From Thalassobaculum fulvum (GTDB lineage Bacteria; Pseudomonadota; Alphaproteobacteria; Thalassobaculales; Thalassobaculaceae), in the NCBI RefSeq assembly GCF_014652915.1, contig NZ_BMZS01000015.1, positions 1-64,000 of the forward strand: a stretch of DNA of 64,000 nucleotides, written 5' to 3'. Shown here piece by piece: positions 31,364-39,719 of the stretch (its first letter is position 1; each line of letters opens with the position of its first letter). The notes under the pieces are model-generated. The model was not told the origin of the DNA, did no database searches, and saw only the letters and a list, made by a program, of their open reading frames with translations. A program made the translations under genes and the position numbers.

Positions 31364-31403
31364 GTCGATCGTGCCCGCCGATGCGGGGCATGCCGCGATC
31401 GAC
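31364..31403 (+). promoter_or_regulatory. Structured leader before the lipoprotein gene
   Basis: GTCGATCG (31364-31371) pairs with CGATCGAC (31396-31403), and inside it TGCCC (31372-31376) pairs with GGGCA (31386-31390). This gives a two-part stem of about 13 bp with a five-base bulge, ending 23 bp before the start codon at 31427. It could be a 5' UTR element or a dyad operator. No known riboswitch consensus is recognised. Confidence 0.4.
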
Positions 31404-31426
31404 AGACCAAAAGGGGGCAGAACGCG

Positions 31427-32026
31427 ATGATCGCAATCAGAAGGCTTCTCACCGTCGTGGCATTGGCCGGCGTCCTGGCCGCGTGCGGCGCCGGGCGCGA
31501 CTTCCAGCGGGTTCCGGACTCGCAGCTGGCCTTGGGCCGGACCACCGAGGCGGAGATCGACGCCCGCCTCGGCGATCCCTACCAGCAGGGCGTGGTCAAG
31601 AAGAACGGCAAGGACGTGACGTCGAAATCGTTCTCCTTCGCCCAGGCCATGGGCGGCAACGCGGTGGACAAGGACATCGTCGCCGGCCGCACCCAGGTGT
31701 TTTATTTTCACGAGGGCAAGCTGGTCGGCTACGGCTTCTCGAGCACCTGGCGCAACGACAGCACCGATTTCGACGAGACCAAGGTCGGCCAGATCGTGAA
31801 GGGCGAGTCGACCTATGCCGACGTCGTGCGCCTGCTCGGCGAGCCCGGCGGCCGGCTCGGCTACCCGATGACGGAGAGCCCGGACCTGCATGCAGTCACC
31901 TACCGGTTCTCGCAGGTCAACGGGCGCGGGAACAAGATGAAGATCTTCGTGAAGGCGCTGGAAGTCACCCTCGACCGCAACGACATGGTGACCGGCGTCG
32001 CGTACTCGGAGAGCGGCGAGAAGTAG
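31427..32026 (+). CDS. Outer-membrane-type lipoprotein of unknown function (BamE/SmpA-like size)
   Basis: The 199 residues start with a lipoprotein signal, MIAIRRLLTVVALAGVLAAC, with lipobox LAAC and lipidated Cys20. The mature part has two short motifs resembling each other: LGRTTEAEIDARLGDPYQQG and IVKGESTYADVVRLLGEPGG. This G-x-T/S-x-x-x-V/I-x-x-x-L-G-x-P pattern is that of BamE/SmpA-like folds. The protein probably sits in the periplasmic leaflet of the outer membrane. The pairing of two such half-motifs may mean an internal duplication. It converges on the phosphodiesterase gene. Confidence 0.75.
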   Translation: MIAIRRLLTVVALAGVLAACGAGRDFQRVPDSQLALGRTTEAEIDARLGDPYQQGVVKKNGKDVTSKSFSFAQAMGGNAVDKDIVAGRTQVFYFHEGKLVGYGFSSTWRNDSTDFDETKVGQIVKGESTYADVVRLLGEPGGRLGYPMTESPDLHAVTYRFSQVNGRGNKMKIFVKALEVTLDRNDMVTGVAYSESGEK

Positions 32027-32027
32027 C

Positions 32028-32498
32028 TCAGGCCGGATCCACCAGCAGGTGGTGCAGGGTCGCCCGCAGCCCGTCCCCGGCGATCTCCAGGGTCGCCAGG
32101 GTGACCGGCAGGCGGAACCGGCGCGGGCCGGCGCTGCCCGGATTGAGGTAGAGCACGCCGCCGACGGTCTCGACCCGCGGCTTGTGCGAGTGGCCGGAGA
32201 TCACGGCGTCGATGCCCTCGGCGGCCGGGTCGAGGGCCAGTGCGTTCAGGTCGTGCAGCAGGTGCAACCGCCGCCCGCCCAGGGTCACGGTACGGGTCTC
32301 CGGCCAGGCGGTCGCCCAGGCACCGGTGTCGACGTTGCCGCGGATCGCGGTGACCGGGGCGATCCGCTCCAGCTCGGCGATCACCTCCGGCCGGCCGATG
32401 TCGCCGGCATGGACGATGTGCGCCACGCCGGCGAGCCGGGCCGCCGCCTCCGGGCGGAGCAGCCCGTGGGTGTCGGAGACGACGCCGATGGTGAGCAT
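32028..32498 (-). CDS. YfcE-type metallophosphoesterase
   Basis: The 156 residues contain the full dimetal set of the calcineurin-like family: GVVSDTHG (D, H), HAGDIG (D), IRGNVDT (N), LLHDL (H), SGHSHKP (H, H) and NPGSAGPRR. It belongs to the YfcE/MJ0936 small phosphodiesterases; the natural substrate is unknown. The start at 32498 lies 14 bp after the stop of the MaoC-like gene, so the two are probably co-transcribed. Confidence 0.9.
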   Translation of the reverse strand: MLTIGVVSDTHGLLRPEAAARLAGVAHIVHAGDIGRPEVIAELERIAPVTAIRGNVDTGAWATAWPETRTVTLGGRRLHLLHDLNALALDPAAEGIDAVISGHSHKPRVETVGGVLYLNPGSAGPRRFRLPVTLATLEIAGDGLRATLHHLLVDPA

Positions 32499-32512
32499 CG
32501 CGGGAGCGGCCG

Positions 32513-32980
32513 TCAGTGGGCGGCGCCGTCCCGGCACTTGATCAGGCGCAGCGGCGTGTAGACGATCGCCACGGTGCCGTCCTGCTTGACCACCTTGTTG
32601 CGGGTCCGCACCAGCCCGCGCCCGGGCTTGCTGGTCCGGCGCGCCTCGATCACCTCGCACTCCACGTGGATGGTGTCGCCGGCGAACACCGGCGCCTTCA
32701 CGTCGAGTTCCATGTTCAGGAAGGCGTAGCCGGTGTGCTGCATGGTCGCCTGGATCAGCAGGCCCTCGGCCAGGGTGTACGCCAGCGCCCCCGGCGCCAC
32801 GCGGCCCTTGATGTCGGAATCGTTGGCCAGGAACTCGAGGTCGATGAACAGCACCTCGGTCATGCCGGTGCAGTTGATGAAGTTGACGATATCGGCCTCG
32901 GTGACGGTCCGTCCGATCGTACGGAACGTCCGGCCGATCGGCAGGTCCTCGTAGAAAAAGCCAAGCCCGACGGTTTCCAT
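32513..32980 (-). CDS. MaoC-like hotdog-fold dehydratase
   Basis: The 155 residues begin METVGLGFFYEDLPIGRTFR and proceed through TVTEADIVNFINCTGM, LANDSDIKGRVAPGALAYTL and PVFAGDTIHVECEVIEARR. This is the MaoC/R-specific enoyl-CoA hydratase hotdog. The usual catalytic D/N-x-x-H pattern is not obvious: NDSDIKG stands where H would be expected. Hydratase activity is therefore uncertain; a thioester-binding role is possible. It starts at 32980 and precedes the YfcE-like gene. Confidence 0.78.
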   Translation of the reverse strand: METVGLGFFYEDLPIGRTFRTIGRTVTEADIVNFINCTGMTEVLFIDLEFLANDSDIKGRVAPGALAYTLAEGLLIQATMQHTGYAFLNMELDVKAPVFAGDTIHVECEVIEARRTSKPGRGLVRTRNKVVKQDGTVAIVYTPLRLIKCRDGAAH

Positions 32981-33191
32981 GCGCGTTCTTCCCTTCGTGG
33001 AGTCGTGGCGGCACGCAGGACGCGCGCCGCGGTTGGCGGGGAGGCGATCATAGCCGGGCCGGGCGCGGCCTGTCCTTCGTCGAGGCCAGGGGGAGGGCGA
33101 CCAGGACCGGCGGTCGGCGTCTCAGAACAAGCCCAAGCAGCCCGTTAGTGTCGCTGTAGGCCGGGCGGTCGTGAACCAATCCCTACCCACC

Positions 33192-33312
33192 GTCATTCCG
33201 GGCAGCCACGCCGGAGGCGAGGCTGAGCCGGAACCCACGAAGCGACGGGTGCCGGCGGCGGCCATTGGGTTCCGGATACGTCCCGCCTGCGGCGGCCCGT
33301 TCCGGAATGACG
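33192..33312. repeat. REP-like inverted pair A (TTCCGG subtype)
   Basis: Unit 1 (33192-33238) reads GTCATTCCGGG ... CCGGAACCCAC; unit 2 (33266-33312) is its reverse form, TGGGTTCCGG ... TCCGGAATGACG. ACCCA ends face inward around a 27-bp spacer. It lies in the 455-bp gap between the MaoC-like gene (start 32980) and the flavoprotein gene (33436). Nothing else is recognised in that gap. Confidence 0.8.
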
Positions 33313-33435
33313 ATGTTGGGGTGGATAGGCGCCACGTCGAGACACGGCGGGCCGCCGCGGCAACAAGCCCCTTTGCGCGGCGACGATCAGCCTGTTTGAT
33401 TTCCCCACCGATTTGGACCGGGACGAGGAGCGGAG

Positions 33436-34695
33436 ATGGCAATGGAACGCGTCGAGGCGCTGGTGGTCGGCGGCGGCCAGGCCGGGGTGGCGGCGAGCGA
33501 GCACCTGACCCGTTTCGGCGTGCCGCACCTGGTGCTGGAGCGCGGCCGGATCGCCGAGCGCTGGCGATCGTGGCGCTGGGACTCGCTGGTCGCCAACGGC
33601 CCGGCCTGGCACGACCGGTTCCCCGGCCTGGAGTTCACCGCCTACGGCCCCGACGAGTTCGTGCCGAAGGAGGAAGTGGCCGACTACTTCGAGGCCTATG
33701 CCGCGAAGTTCGGCGCCCCGATCCGCTGCGGCGTCGAGGTGACCGCGGTCCGGCGCATCCCCGGCCGCACCGGCTTCCGGGTCGAGACCTCGGCCGGCCC
33801 GATCGAGGCGAACTACGTGATCGCCGCCACTGGCCCGTTCCAGCGCCCGATCGTGCCGGCGATGGTGCCGGAGAGCGCCGGGGTCGTGCAGATGCACTCG
33901 ACCGGCTACCGCAATCCCGGCCAGCTGCCGGAGGGCGCGGTGCTGGTGGTCGGCTGCGGCTCGTCCGGCACCCAGATCGCCGACGAGTTGCTGCGCGCCG
34001 GGCGCCGGGTGACCCTTTCGGTCGGCCCGCACAGCCGCTATCCGCGGCGCTACCGCGAGCGTGACTACTGCTGGTGGCTGGGGGTGCTCGGCCGCTGGGA
34101 CATCGAGGCGCCCGAGCCGGACACCCGGCACGTCACTATCGCGGTCAGCGGCGCCTATGGCGGCCACACCATCGACTTCCGGCGCCTCGCCGAACGCGGC
34201 ATGACCCTGGTCGGCCGCACCGAGGGCTTCGCCGACGGCGTCGTCCGGTTCGCCCCGGACCTCGCCGCCAACCTGGCGGCCGGCGACCGCAGCTATCATT
34301 CGGAACTGCAGCAGGCCGACGACTACGTGGCGGCCAACGGCCTCGACCTGCCGGAAGAGCCGGCCGCCTGGGAGATCCCGGCCGACCCGGCCTGCGTGAC
34401 CGACCCGGTGCTGGAACTCGACCTGGCGGAAGCCGGCGTGACCTCGATCGTCTGGGCGACCGGCTTCGAGCTGGACTTCTCCTGGCTGCAGGTCGACGCC
34501 TTCGACGCCGCCGGCAAGCCGGCGCACCGCCGCGGCGTGTCGACCGAGCCCGGGGTCTATTTCCTCGGCCTGCCCTGGCTGTCGCGCCGCGGCTCGTCGT
34601 TCATCTGGGGCGTGTGGCACGACGCCATGTACGTCGCCGACCACATCGCCACCCACCGCCAGTACATGGCGTACCGCGCGCCCGGTCGGGTGTAG
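33436..34695 (+). CDS. FAD/NAD(P)-dependent flavoprotein monooxygenase-like oxidoreductase
   Basis: The 419 residues have an FAD motif GGGQAG near residue 12, a second dinucleotide motif VVGCGSSGTQIADELL near 174, and the ATGF-type motif WATGFELDFSW in the C-terminal part. ERWRSWRWDSLVANGPAWHD resembles the CzcO/flavin-containing monooxygenase group. It probably oxidises a small organic substrate with NADPH and O2. A GGAG directly precedes the ATG at 33436. It is followed in the same direction by the amidohydrolase (57 bp) and CobW genes, so a catabolic unit is likely. Confidence 0.82.
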   Translation: MAMERVEALVVGGGQAGVAASEHLTRFGVPHLVLERGRIAERWRSWRWDSLVANGPAWHDRFPGLEFTAYGPDEFVPKEEVADYFEAYAAKFGAPIRCGVEVTAVRRIPGRTGFRVETSAGPIEANYVIAATGPFQRPIVPAMVPESAGVVQMHSTGYRNPGQLPEGAVLVVGCGSSGTQIADELLRAGRRVTLSVGPHSRYPRRYRERDYCWWLGVLGRWDIEAPEPDTRHVTIAVSGAYGGHTIDFRRLAERGMTLVGRTEGFADGVVRFAPDLAANLAAGDRSYHSELQQADDYVAANGLDLPEEPAAWEIPADPACVTDPVLELDLAEAGVTSIVWATGFELDFSWLQVDAFDAAGKPAHRRGVSTEPGVYFLGLPWLSRRGSSFIWGVWHDAMYVADHIATHRQYMAYRAPGRV

Positions 34696-34751
34696 GGGCG
34701 CGGCGTCGCCTGGACCAACCCTGGAACCCGCTTGCCGGAGACGGAACCGAA

Positions 34752-36248
34752 ATGACCCATGACCTGCTGATCCGAAACGGTCGCGTCGTCGACCCCGAGA
34801 CCCGGTTCGACGAGGTCTGCGACGTCGCCATCGCCGACGGGCTGATCGCCGCGGTCGGCACCGATCTCGGCCCGGCCCGGCGCGAGATCGACGCCACCGG
34901 CAGGATCGTGTGCCCGGGCTTCATCGATCTGCACGCCCACGGCCAGTCGGTGGCCGCCGACCGGATGCAGGCCTTCGACGGCGTCACCACCACGCTCGAG
35001 TTGGAGGTCGGCGCTTTGCCGGTGGCGCAGTGGTACGAGGTCCAGGCCGGCAAGCGGCGCGTGCTGAACTACGGCACGGCGGCCGCCTGGATCCTGGCGC
35101 GCAAGGTGGCGTTCGGCGGCTTCCAGGCGCGCGGCGGCGTCAACCCGGTCGAGCAGATGGGCGAACGCCTCGACGACAACGGCTGGTCGGCCGACGCCGC
35201 CGACGAGGAGCAGACCGAGCGGCTGCTCGCCCTGACCCGCCAGGGGCTGGAGCAGGGCGCGATCGGCATCGGCATCCCCAACGCCTACGCCCCGGGCGCC
35301 GGCGCGCGGGAGCTGACGCGGATCTGCGACCTGGCCAAGGAGTTCGACTGCCCGACCTATACCCACATCGCCTACGCCAGCAACATCGACCCGAACAGCT
35401 CGGTCGAGAGCTATGTCCGGCTGATCGGGCTGGCCGGGGCGACCGGCGCGCACATGCACATCTGCCACATGAACTCGACCAGCCTGCGGGACATCGAGCG
35501 CTGCGTCGAGGTGGTGATGAAGGCGCAGGCGATGGGCCTGCCGGTGACCACCGAGGCCTACCCCTACGGCACCGGTGCCACCGTCGTCAGCGCCACCTTC
35601 TTCGCCGACCCGGAGTTCACCCGCCGCACCGGCAGCGACTACAACGCGATCGAGCTGATCAAGAACCGCCACCGTTTCGTCGACCGCGACGACGTCATGC
35701 GGGCCGCCAGGGAGAACCCGTCCGACCTGGTGATGTGGCACTTCCTGGGCACCGAGGTCGACGACGACTATCGCCGGCTGCTCGACATGTCGGTGACCTA
35801 TCCGGGCGGCTCGATCGCGTCGGACGCGATGCCGTGGATCACGCCGGACGGGCGGCTCTACGAGGGGGCGGAGTGGCCGCTGCCGGACGAGCTGTCGTCG
35901 CACCCGCGCTCGGCCGGCACCTTCACCCGGTTCCTGCGCGAGTACGCCCGCGAGCGCGAGGCGGTGCCGCTGGTCGAGGCCCTGGCGAAGTGCACCATCC
36001 ACCCGGCCAGGGTGATCGACTACTGCACCCCGCAGATGGCGCGGAAGGGCCGGCTGCGCGAGGGCTTCGACGCCGACGTCCTGGTGTTCGACTACGACCG
36101 GCTGACCGATCGCGCCAGTTTCGAGGCGATGAACGGGCCGTCGGAGGGCGTCGAGCACCTGCTGGTCGGCGGCCAGGCGGTGATCGCCGACGGCCGGCTC
36201 GATCCCGACGCCAGCCCGGGCAAGCCGATCCGTCGCCCGCAAAGGTAG
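34752..36248 (+). CDS. Amidohydrolase, N-acyl-D-amino-acid deacylase family
   Basis: The 498-residue metallohydrolase begins DLLIRNGRVVDPETRFDE. The metal motif GFIDLHAHGQ lies near residue 56, and later ligand candidates are CPTYTHIAY, HMHICHMNST and SDAMPW. DAATIRP-like terminal strands (GFDADVLVFDYDRL) are typical of D-aminoacylases and dihydroorotase-like enzymes. It hydrolyses an amide, perhaps an N-acyl-D-amino acid. The CobW-type GTPase ten bases downstream could supply its metal. Start 34752 is weakly supported by GGAACCGAA. Confidence 0.85.
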   Translation: MTHDLLIRNGRVVDPETRFDEVCDVAIADGLIAAVGTDLGPARREIDATGRIVCPGFIDLHAHGQSVAADRMQAFDGVTTTLELEVGALPVAQWYEVQAGKRRVLNYGTAAAWILARKVAFGGFQARGGVNPVEQMGERLDDNGWSADAADEEQTERLLALTRQGLEQGAIGIGIPNAYAPGAGARELTRICDLAKEFDCPTYTHIAYASNIDPNSSVESYVRLIGLAGATGAHMHICHMNSTSLRDIERCVEVVMKAQAMGLPVTTEAYPYGTGATVVSATFFADPEFTRRTGSDYNAIELIKNRHRFVDRDDVMRAARENPSDLVMWHFLGTEVDDDYRRLLDMSVTYPGGSIASDAMPWITPDGRLYEGAEWPLPDELSSHPRSAGTFTRFLREYAREREAVPLVEALAKCTIHPARVIDYCTPQMARKGRLREGFDADVLVFDYDRLTDRASFEAMNGPSEGVEHLLVGGQAVIADGRLDPDASPGKPIRRPQR

Positions 36249-36258
36249 GCGTCCCAGG

Positions 36259-37173
36259 ATGAGCGTGCCGATCCTGCTGGTCACCGGCTTTCTCGGGGCC
36301 GGCAAGACCACCTTCATCAACGGCGTCCTGCAGGCCGACCACGGCCTCAGGATCGCCGCCATCGTCAACGATTTCGGCAGCATCAACATCGACGCCCGGC
36401 TGCTGGAGTCCGCGACCGACGAGGTGATCGGCCTGAAGAACGGCTGCATCTGCTGCTCGCTGCAGGGCGACCTGCTGCGCACCCTGAAGCGGGTGATGGG
36501 CGAGGCCGAGCGGCCCGAGCTGATCGTGATCGAGGCCAGCGGGGTGGCCGACCCCAAGGGCATCGTCGACGCCCTGATGGACCCGGTGCTGTGGCGCTCG
36601 GCCCGGCTCGACGGCGTGGTCTGCCTGGTCGACGCCGAGGACGTGACCGCCGACCCGGGCCGGCTCGACGACCCGCTGTGGAAGGCCCAGGTGGCGGCGG
36701 CCGACGTGGTGCAGCTCAGCAAGACCGGCGCGCTCCGGGCCGACCAGGTGACCGCGCTGACCGACCGGCTGGCGGCGCTGGGCAGGCACCGGGTGCTCGG
36801 CGCCGACGGCTCGGCCCGGGACTTCGCCGCCCTTCTGGGCTTCGCCGCCGCCCCGTCGCCCGGCGATGGCCGGGCCCGGGTCGAGGCGGCCGACCGGTTC
36901 GAGATGCTGGAATGGCGGAGCGAGGGTGCGGTGCCGATGGCCGGGTTCCAGGCGCTGATCCAGGCGCTGTCGCCGGCCCTGCTGCGGGCCAAGGGCTTCG
37001 TCGCCTTCCGCGAGAAGCCGGGGCAACAGTTCGTGTTCCAGCTGGTCGGCCGGCGCGCCACCCTGGCCCCGGCCGACACCGCCGGCCAGGGTTGCGAACT
37101 GGTGCTGATCGGCGAGCGCGGCAAGCTGCACGTCCCGGCGATCCGCGCGGCGCTCGACGAGCTGGGGCGGTAA
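36259..37173 (+). CDS. CobW/CobP47K-family GTPase (metal chaperone)
   Basis: The 304-residue G3E GTPase has Walker A GFLGAGKTT (residues about 8-16), the metal-binding motif NGCICCSLQGDL (CxCC) and CLVDAEDV, plus a C-terminal CobW_C domain. The family inserts or delivers Zn2+, Co2+ or Fe2+. Being ten bases behind the amidohydrolase suggests it metallates that enzyme, as in other amidohydrolase/CobW pairs. No Zur box is seen before it, and it has no promoter of its own that I can find. Confidence 0.9.
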   Translation: MSVPILLVTGFLGAGKTTFINGVLQADHGLRIAAIVNDFGSINIDARLLESATDEVIGLKNGCICCSLQGDLLRTLKRVMGEAERPELIVIEASGVADPKGIVDALMDPVLWRSARLDGVVCLVDAEDVTADPGRLDDPLWKAQVAAADVVQLSKTGALRADQVTALTDRLAALGRHRVLGADGSARDFAALLGFAAAPSPGDGRARVEAADRFEMLEWRSEGAVPMAGFQALIQALSPALLRAKGFVAFREKPGQQFVFQLVGRRATLAPADTAGQGCELVLIGERGKLHVPAIRAALDELGR

Positions 37174-37294
37174 GGGGTAAGCCGAAACTGCCGAAAAGCC
37201 CGCCTGTTCCGCACATAGCGCCAGTGTCTTTCACTGTCGCGGGGCAGGGTCATGGCCGGCGGAATCCGGTGTCGCAGCCGGCACGATCGCGCGC

Positions 37295-37328
37295 TCCACA
37301 CTTTTGTGGACTTCCACGAAAGTGTGGA
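37295..37328. promoter_or_regulatory. Inverted-repeat operator of hicAB
   Basis: TCCACACTTTTGTGGA (37295-37310) and TCCACGAAAGTGTGGA (37313-37328) are complementary at 15 of 16 positions around a two-base spacer. Each arm is itself a partial palindrome (TCCAC..GTGGA). The dyad ends 12 bp before the hicA start and is the expected autorepressor site for the HicB/HicAB complex. Confidence 0.75.
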
Positions 37329-37340
37329 ATCCCTTACATC

Positions 37341-37529
37341 ATGAACGCGCGGGAATTGAAGCGGCGGCTGACGCGGGCCGGTGCCACCTTCGAGAGCCAC
37401 CGGGACGGCAGCGGCCACCTCACCGTGCGCCTCGGCGACCGCACCAGTCAGTTGCCGATGCACGGTTCGCGCAAGGAGCTGGGGACCGGACTGGTCAACA
37501 AGATCCTGAAGGACTTGGGGCTGAAGTGA
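37341..37529 (+). CDS. hicA: HicA-type mRNA interferase toxin
   Basis: The 62-residue double-stranded-RNA-binding-fold toxin begins MNARELKRRLTRAGATFE. The catalytic His lies in GSGHLTV, and LPMHGSRKELGTGLVNKILKDLG matches the HicA C-terminus (normally PxHxxxELxxGTLxxILKQAGL). It cleaves mRNA when free of HicB. The stop TGA shares its A with the hicB ATG. It is preceded by the dyad at 37295-37328. Confidence 0.9.
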   Translation: MNARELKRRLTRAGATFESHRDGSGHLTVRLGDRTSQLPMHGSRKELGTGLVNKILKDLGLK

Positions 37530-37948
37530 TGCTGCGCTATCCGATCGAGCTGACCCCGGACGACAACGGCACGTACCTCGTGACCTGCCCCGACCTGCCG
37601 GAGGTCACGACCTTCGGCGAGGATGCGGCGACGGCCGCCGCCCACGCGTCCGACGCCATCGAGGAGGCACTGGCCGCCCGTGCCGTGACCGGCAGGGAAC
37701 TCCCCGAACCGTCGGCGCCGGGCCCGCACTGGGCCGCCATCGGCACCCGGGTCGAGCTGAAGCTCCTGCTGCACCGCCGCCTGCGCGCCGCCGGACTCTC
37801 CCGCGCCGAGCTGCAGCGCCGCCTCGGCTGGCAGCGCGAGTCGGTCGACCGCCTGTTCCGCTTCGACCACGCCTCGCGTCTGGAACAGGTCGACGCGGCG
37901 CTCAGGGCGATGGGGGAGGAAATCCGGGTCGAGGTGCGGGCGGTGTAA
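37529..37948 (+). CDS. hicB: HicB-type antitoxin
   Basis: The 139 residues begin MLRYPIELTPDDNGTYLVTC with CPDLPEVTTFGED, the partial RNase H fold of HicB that covers HicA. The C-terminal half (LLLHRRLRAAGLSRAELQRRLGWQRESVDRLF) is a Cro/Xre-type helix-turn-helix that would bind the dyad upstream. The coding sequence holds a direct repeat, GACCTGCC at 37582-37589 and 37592-37599; deletion across it explains the broken copy at 40588. Confidence 0.9.
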   Translation: MLRYPIELTPDDNGTYLVTCPDLPEVTTFGEDAATAAAHASDAIEEALAARAVTGRELPEPSAPGPHWAAIGTRVELKLLLHRRLRAAGLSRAELQRRLGWQRESVDRLFRFDHASRLEQVDAALRAMGEEIRVEVRAV

Positions 37949-38182
37949 GGGGATGCGGTCCCGCCCGACTTCCCGGCCGTCGATTCCGAAGCAGGCTTGC
38001 CGAGTGACGACGCCCGCGTTGCGTCTCGATCCGTCCGGTGAGCACGGCCGAAGAAATCGAGGAATCGGCTCGCCGGCCGCAGGCCGGCCGAGTCTCGCGA
38101 GAGACCGGCGGGAGCCGGTCGCGGCCGCCCCACGCCAACCGGCCTGCGTGCGCGACCGAGGCGTCCGCGATAGGGTCGGGTC

Positions 38183-38482
38183 ATGGCAAGGTTCCTGGCC
38201 CTCTGGCGGGGCGATCTCCCCCTTGTGGATGCATTCTGGACCTGGACGGTGTTCGGCGGGCTTCTGGTCAACATCTCGACCAGCGTCGCCTTCCTGGCGC
38301 TGATCACGGTCGACCTGCCGTGGGTGGCCCTGATCGTCGGATACGGTTTGTCTCTTCCCTACAACCTCGTGACGGTGGTCGGCGTCTGGCGGTCGGCGGC
38401 GCGCCATGACGGGCCACGGAGCCAGGCCGACCTCGCACGCGGTCTGAGCCTGGCCCTGATGGCGGTCCTGAGCCTGACGTGA
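38183..38482 (+). CDS. Small membrane protein, 99 residues
   Basis: The protein begins MARFLALWRGDLPLVDAFWT, then has two or three hydrophobic helices (VFGGLLVNISTSVAFLALIT, WVALIVGYGLSLPYNLVTVV) and GVWRSAARHDGP. FW-TW-V-GG and YN-V--VGVWRSA recur in small uncharacterised proteobacterial membrane proteins I have seen, usually without known function. It lies between hicB and the convergent DUF1989 gene. The 234 bp before it hold GC-rich palindromes only (for example CCGGCC-GCA-GGCCGG at 38073-38087). Confidence 0.65.
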   Translation: MARFLALWRGDLPLVDAFWTWTVFGGLLVNISTSVAFLALITVDLPWVALIVGYGLSLPYNLVTVVGVWRSAARHDGPRSQADLARGLSLALMAVLSLT

Positions 38483-38551
38483 GCCCGGCGGGCGGCTGCC
38501 GGCGACATCCCGGGCGGGCCGACCGGCAGCCGGACGGATCGCCTGCAGGCG

Positions 38552-39412
38552 TCAGAGCCCGTGGCTCCGGTCGTAGCCGTTGACGGCGGGCGGCGCCCAG
38601 CCCTCCGGCCGGCCGGCCGGTTCGTAGATCTCGACCAGGAGCGGATGGCAGCGGGCCGTGTCCGAGGAATGCTCCGACGAGCAGTCGCCGCCCGGGCAGG
38701 CGGACAGGCAGCCCAGCAGGTCGACCTCGGCGAAGAACTCGAGGTAGTCGCCGGGCCGCACCGGGCTCGCCTTCATGAAGTACTGCCCGGTGTCGCGGGA
38801 GAAGCCGGTGCACATGAAGACGTTCAGCACGTCGTGGACGTGGGCCTCGGCCTCGGCGGGCGGCAGGCCGGTGGCCGCCGCCAGGGCGCGCGTGAGGTTC
38901 GAGTGGCAGCAATGGTGATACTGCCCGCCGTCGCTGAGCAGGTTGTGGGTATAGGGGTCGCAGCGGGTGCCGATGACGTCGTGCACCGATCCGCCGAACG
39001 CGTCGAAGCCGTACCAGTCGAGCGTGTCGTGGGTGATCGTGGCGATCGGGCGCAGGTAGGGGAAGCTGGAGAACAGTTGGTCGCCGAGCCCGACATGGGT
39101 GCCGTTCAGCGCCCGGGTCTTGCCGGTGTAGAGCCGCTCCTTCAAATCCCCGGCATTGAACAGGTTGAGGTCGCCGACCTGCGGGCCCTCGACCGAGGCG
39201 ATGCGGAAGAAGTGACCGGCGGGCACCGTCCAGGTCGCGGCGTCGCGGGGCGGCACGACCACGGTCCCGACGCGCCGGAGCCCGTCGCGCAGCGCCCGGT
39301 ACGCCGCCAGATCGGGACGCGGCAGCGTGTCGGTCGGGTAGCAGACGACCGGGCGCACCGCCTTGCGGGCTTCGGCGTCCGCCGGCGGCGCCGTGATGGG
39401 CGAGGGTCTCAT
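38552..39412 (-). CDS. DUF1989 / urea carboxylase-associated family protein
   Basis: The 286 residues contain TVPAGHFFRIASVEGPQVGDLNLFN, TLDWYGFDAFGGSVHDVIGTRCDPY, CCHSNLTRAL and a late cysteine cluster, GCLSACPGGDCSS. These are features of DUF1989, a metal-binding family linked to urea carboxylase and allophanate hydrolase. Neither of those enzymes is nearby, so it acts alone here or with distant genes. The start at 39412 follows GGAG; the longer open frame upstream to 39622 lacks a ribosome site and family similarity. Confidence 0.82.
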   Translation of the reverse strand: MRPSPITAPPADAEARKAVRPVVCYPTDTLPRPDLAAYRALRDGLRRVGTVVVPPRDAATWTVPAGHFFRIASVEGPQVGDLNLFNAGDLKERLYTGKTRALNGTHVGLGDQLFSSFPYLRPIATITHDTLDWYGFDAFGGSVHDVIGTRCDPYTHNLLSDGGQYHHCCHSNLTRALAAATGLPPAEAEAHVHDVLNVFMCTGFSRDTGQYFMKASPVRPGDYLEFFAEVDLLGCLSACPGGDCSSEHSSDTARCHPLLVEIYEPAGRPEGWAPPAVNGYDRSHGL

Positions 39413-39719
39413 TCGGGTCTCCGTGCGATCGCGCGGGCTTTCCACCGCGGCAGGTTCGGTCGCCAAGGTTCGCATTCCTGCCGGCCGCCGTCTCCTGTCG
39501 TGCCGGCCGACACTCCGCTTTAGCGGTCCCATCGGGATGGTCAGGACCGCCCGACTCCGGCATGACAGGTGGACGAACTCGACCCTGGCCGGTCGATCGA
39601 CGGCCGACGCTGGAGAAGCCACCTGTCACGCGCCTGGCATCAGTGCAGCGACGTTCGTTGGCATAGGGCAACCATATCCATATATTGACCATATGGCGAT
39701 TGGCGCGAAGGAGGTGCTC
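39413..39719. other. Divergent intergenic region between the DUF1989 gene and vapB
   Basis: About 307 bp without a supported gene. The first 240 bp are GC-rich and featureless to me. The last 60 bp turn AT-rich and hold the vapB promoter/operator listed at 39672-39696. Confidence 0.5.
39672..39696. promoter_or_regulatory. AT-rich promoter/operator of vapBC
   Basis: CCATAT (39672-39677) is followed by TATATT (39681-39686) and the palindrome CCATATGG (39689-39696). CCATAT and ATATGG form an inverted pair across the stretch, 24 bp before the vapB start. Such AT-rich dyads are typical autoregulatory sites for VapB; the exact bases bound are inferred. Confidence 0.5.
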
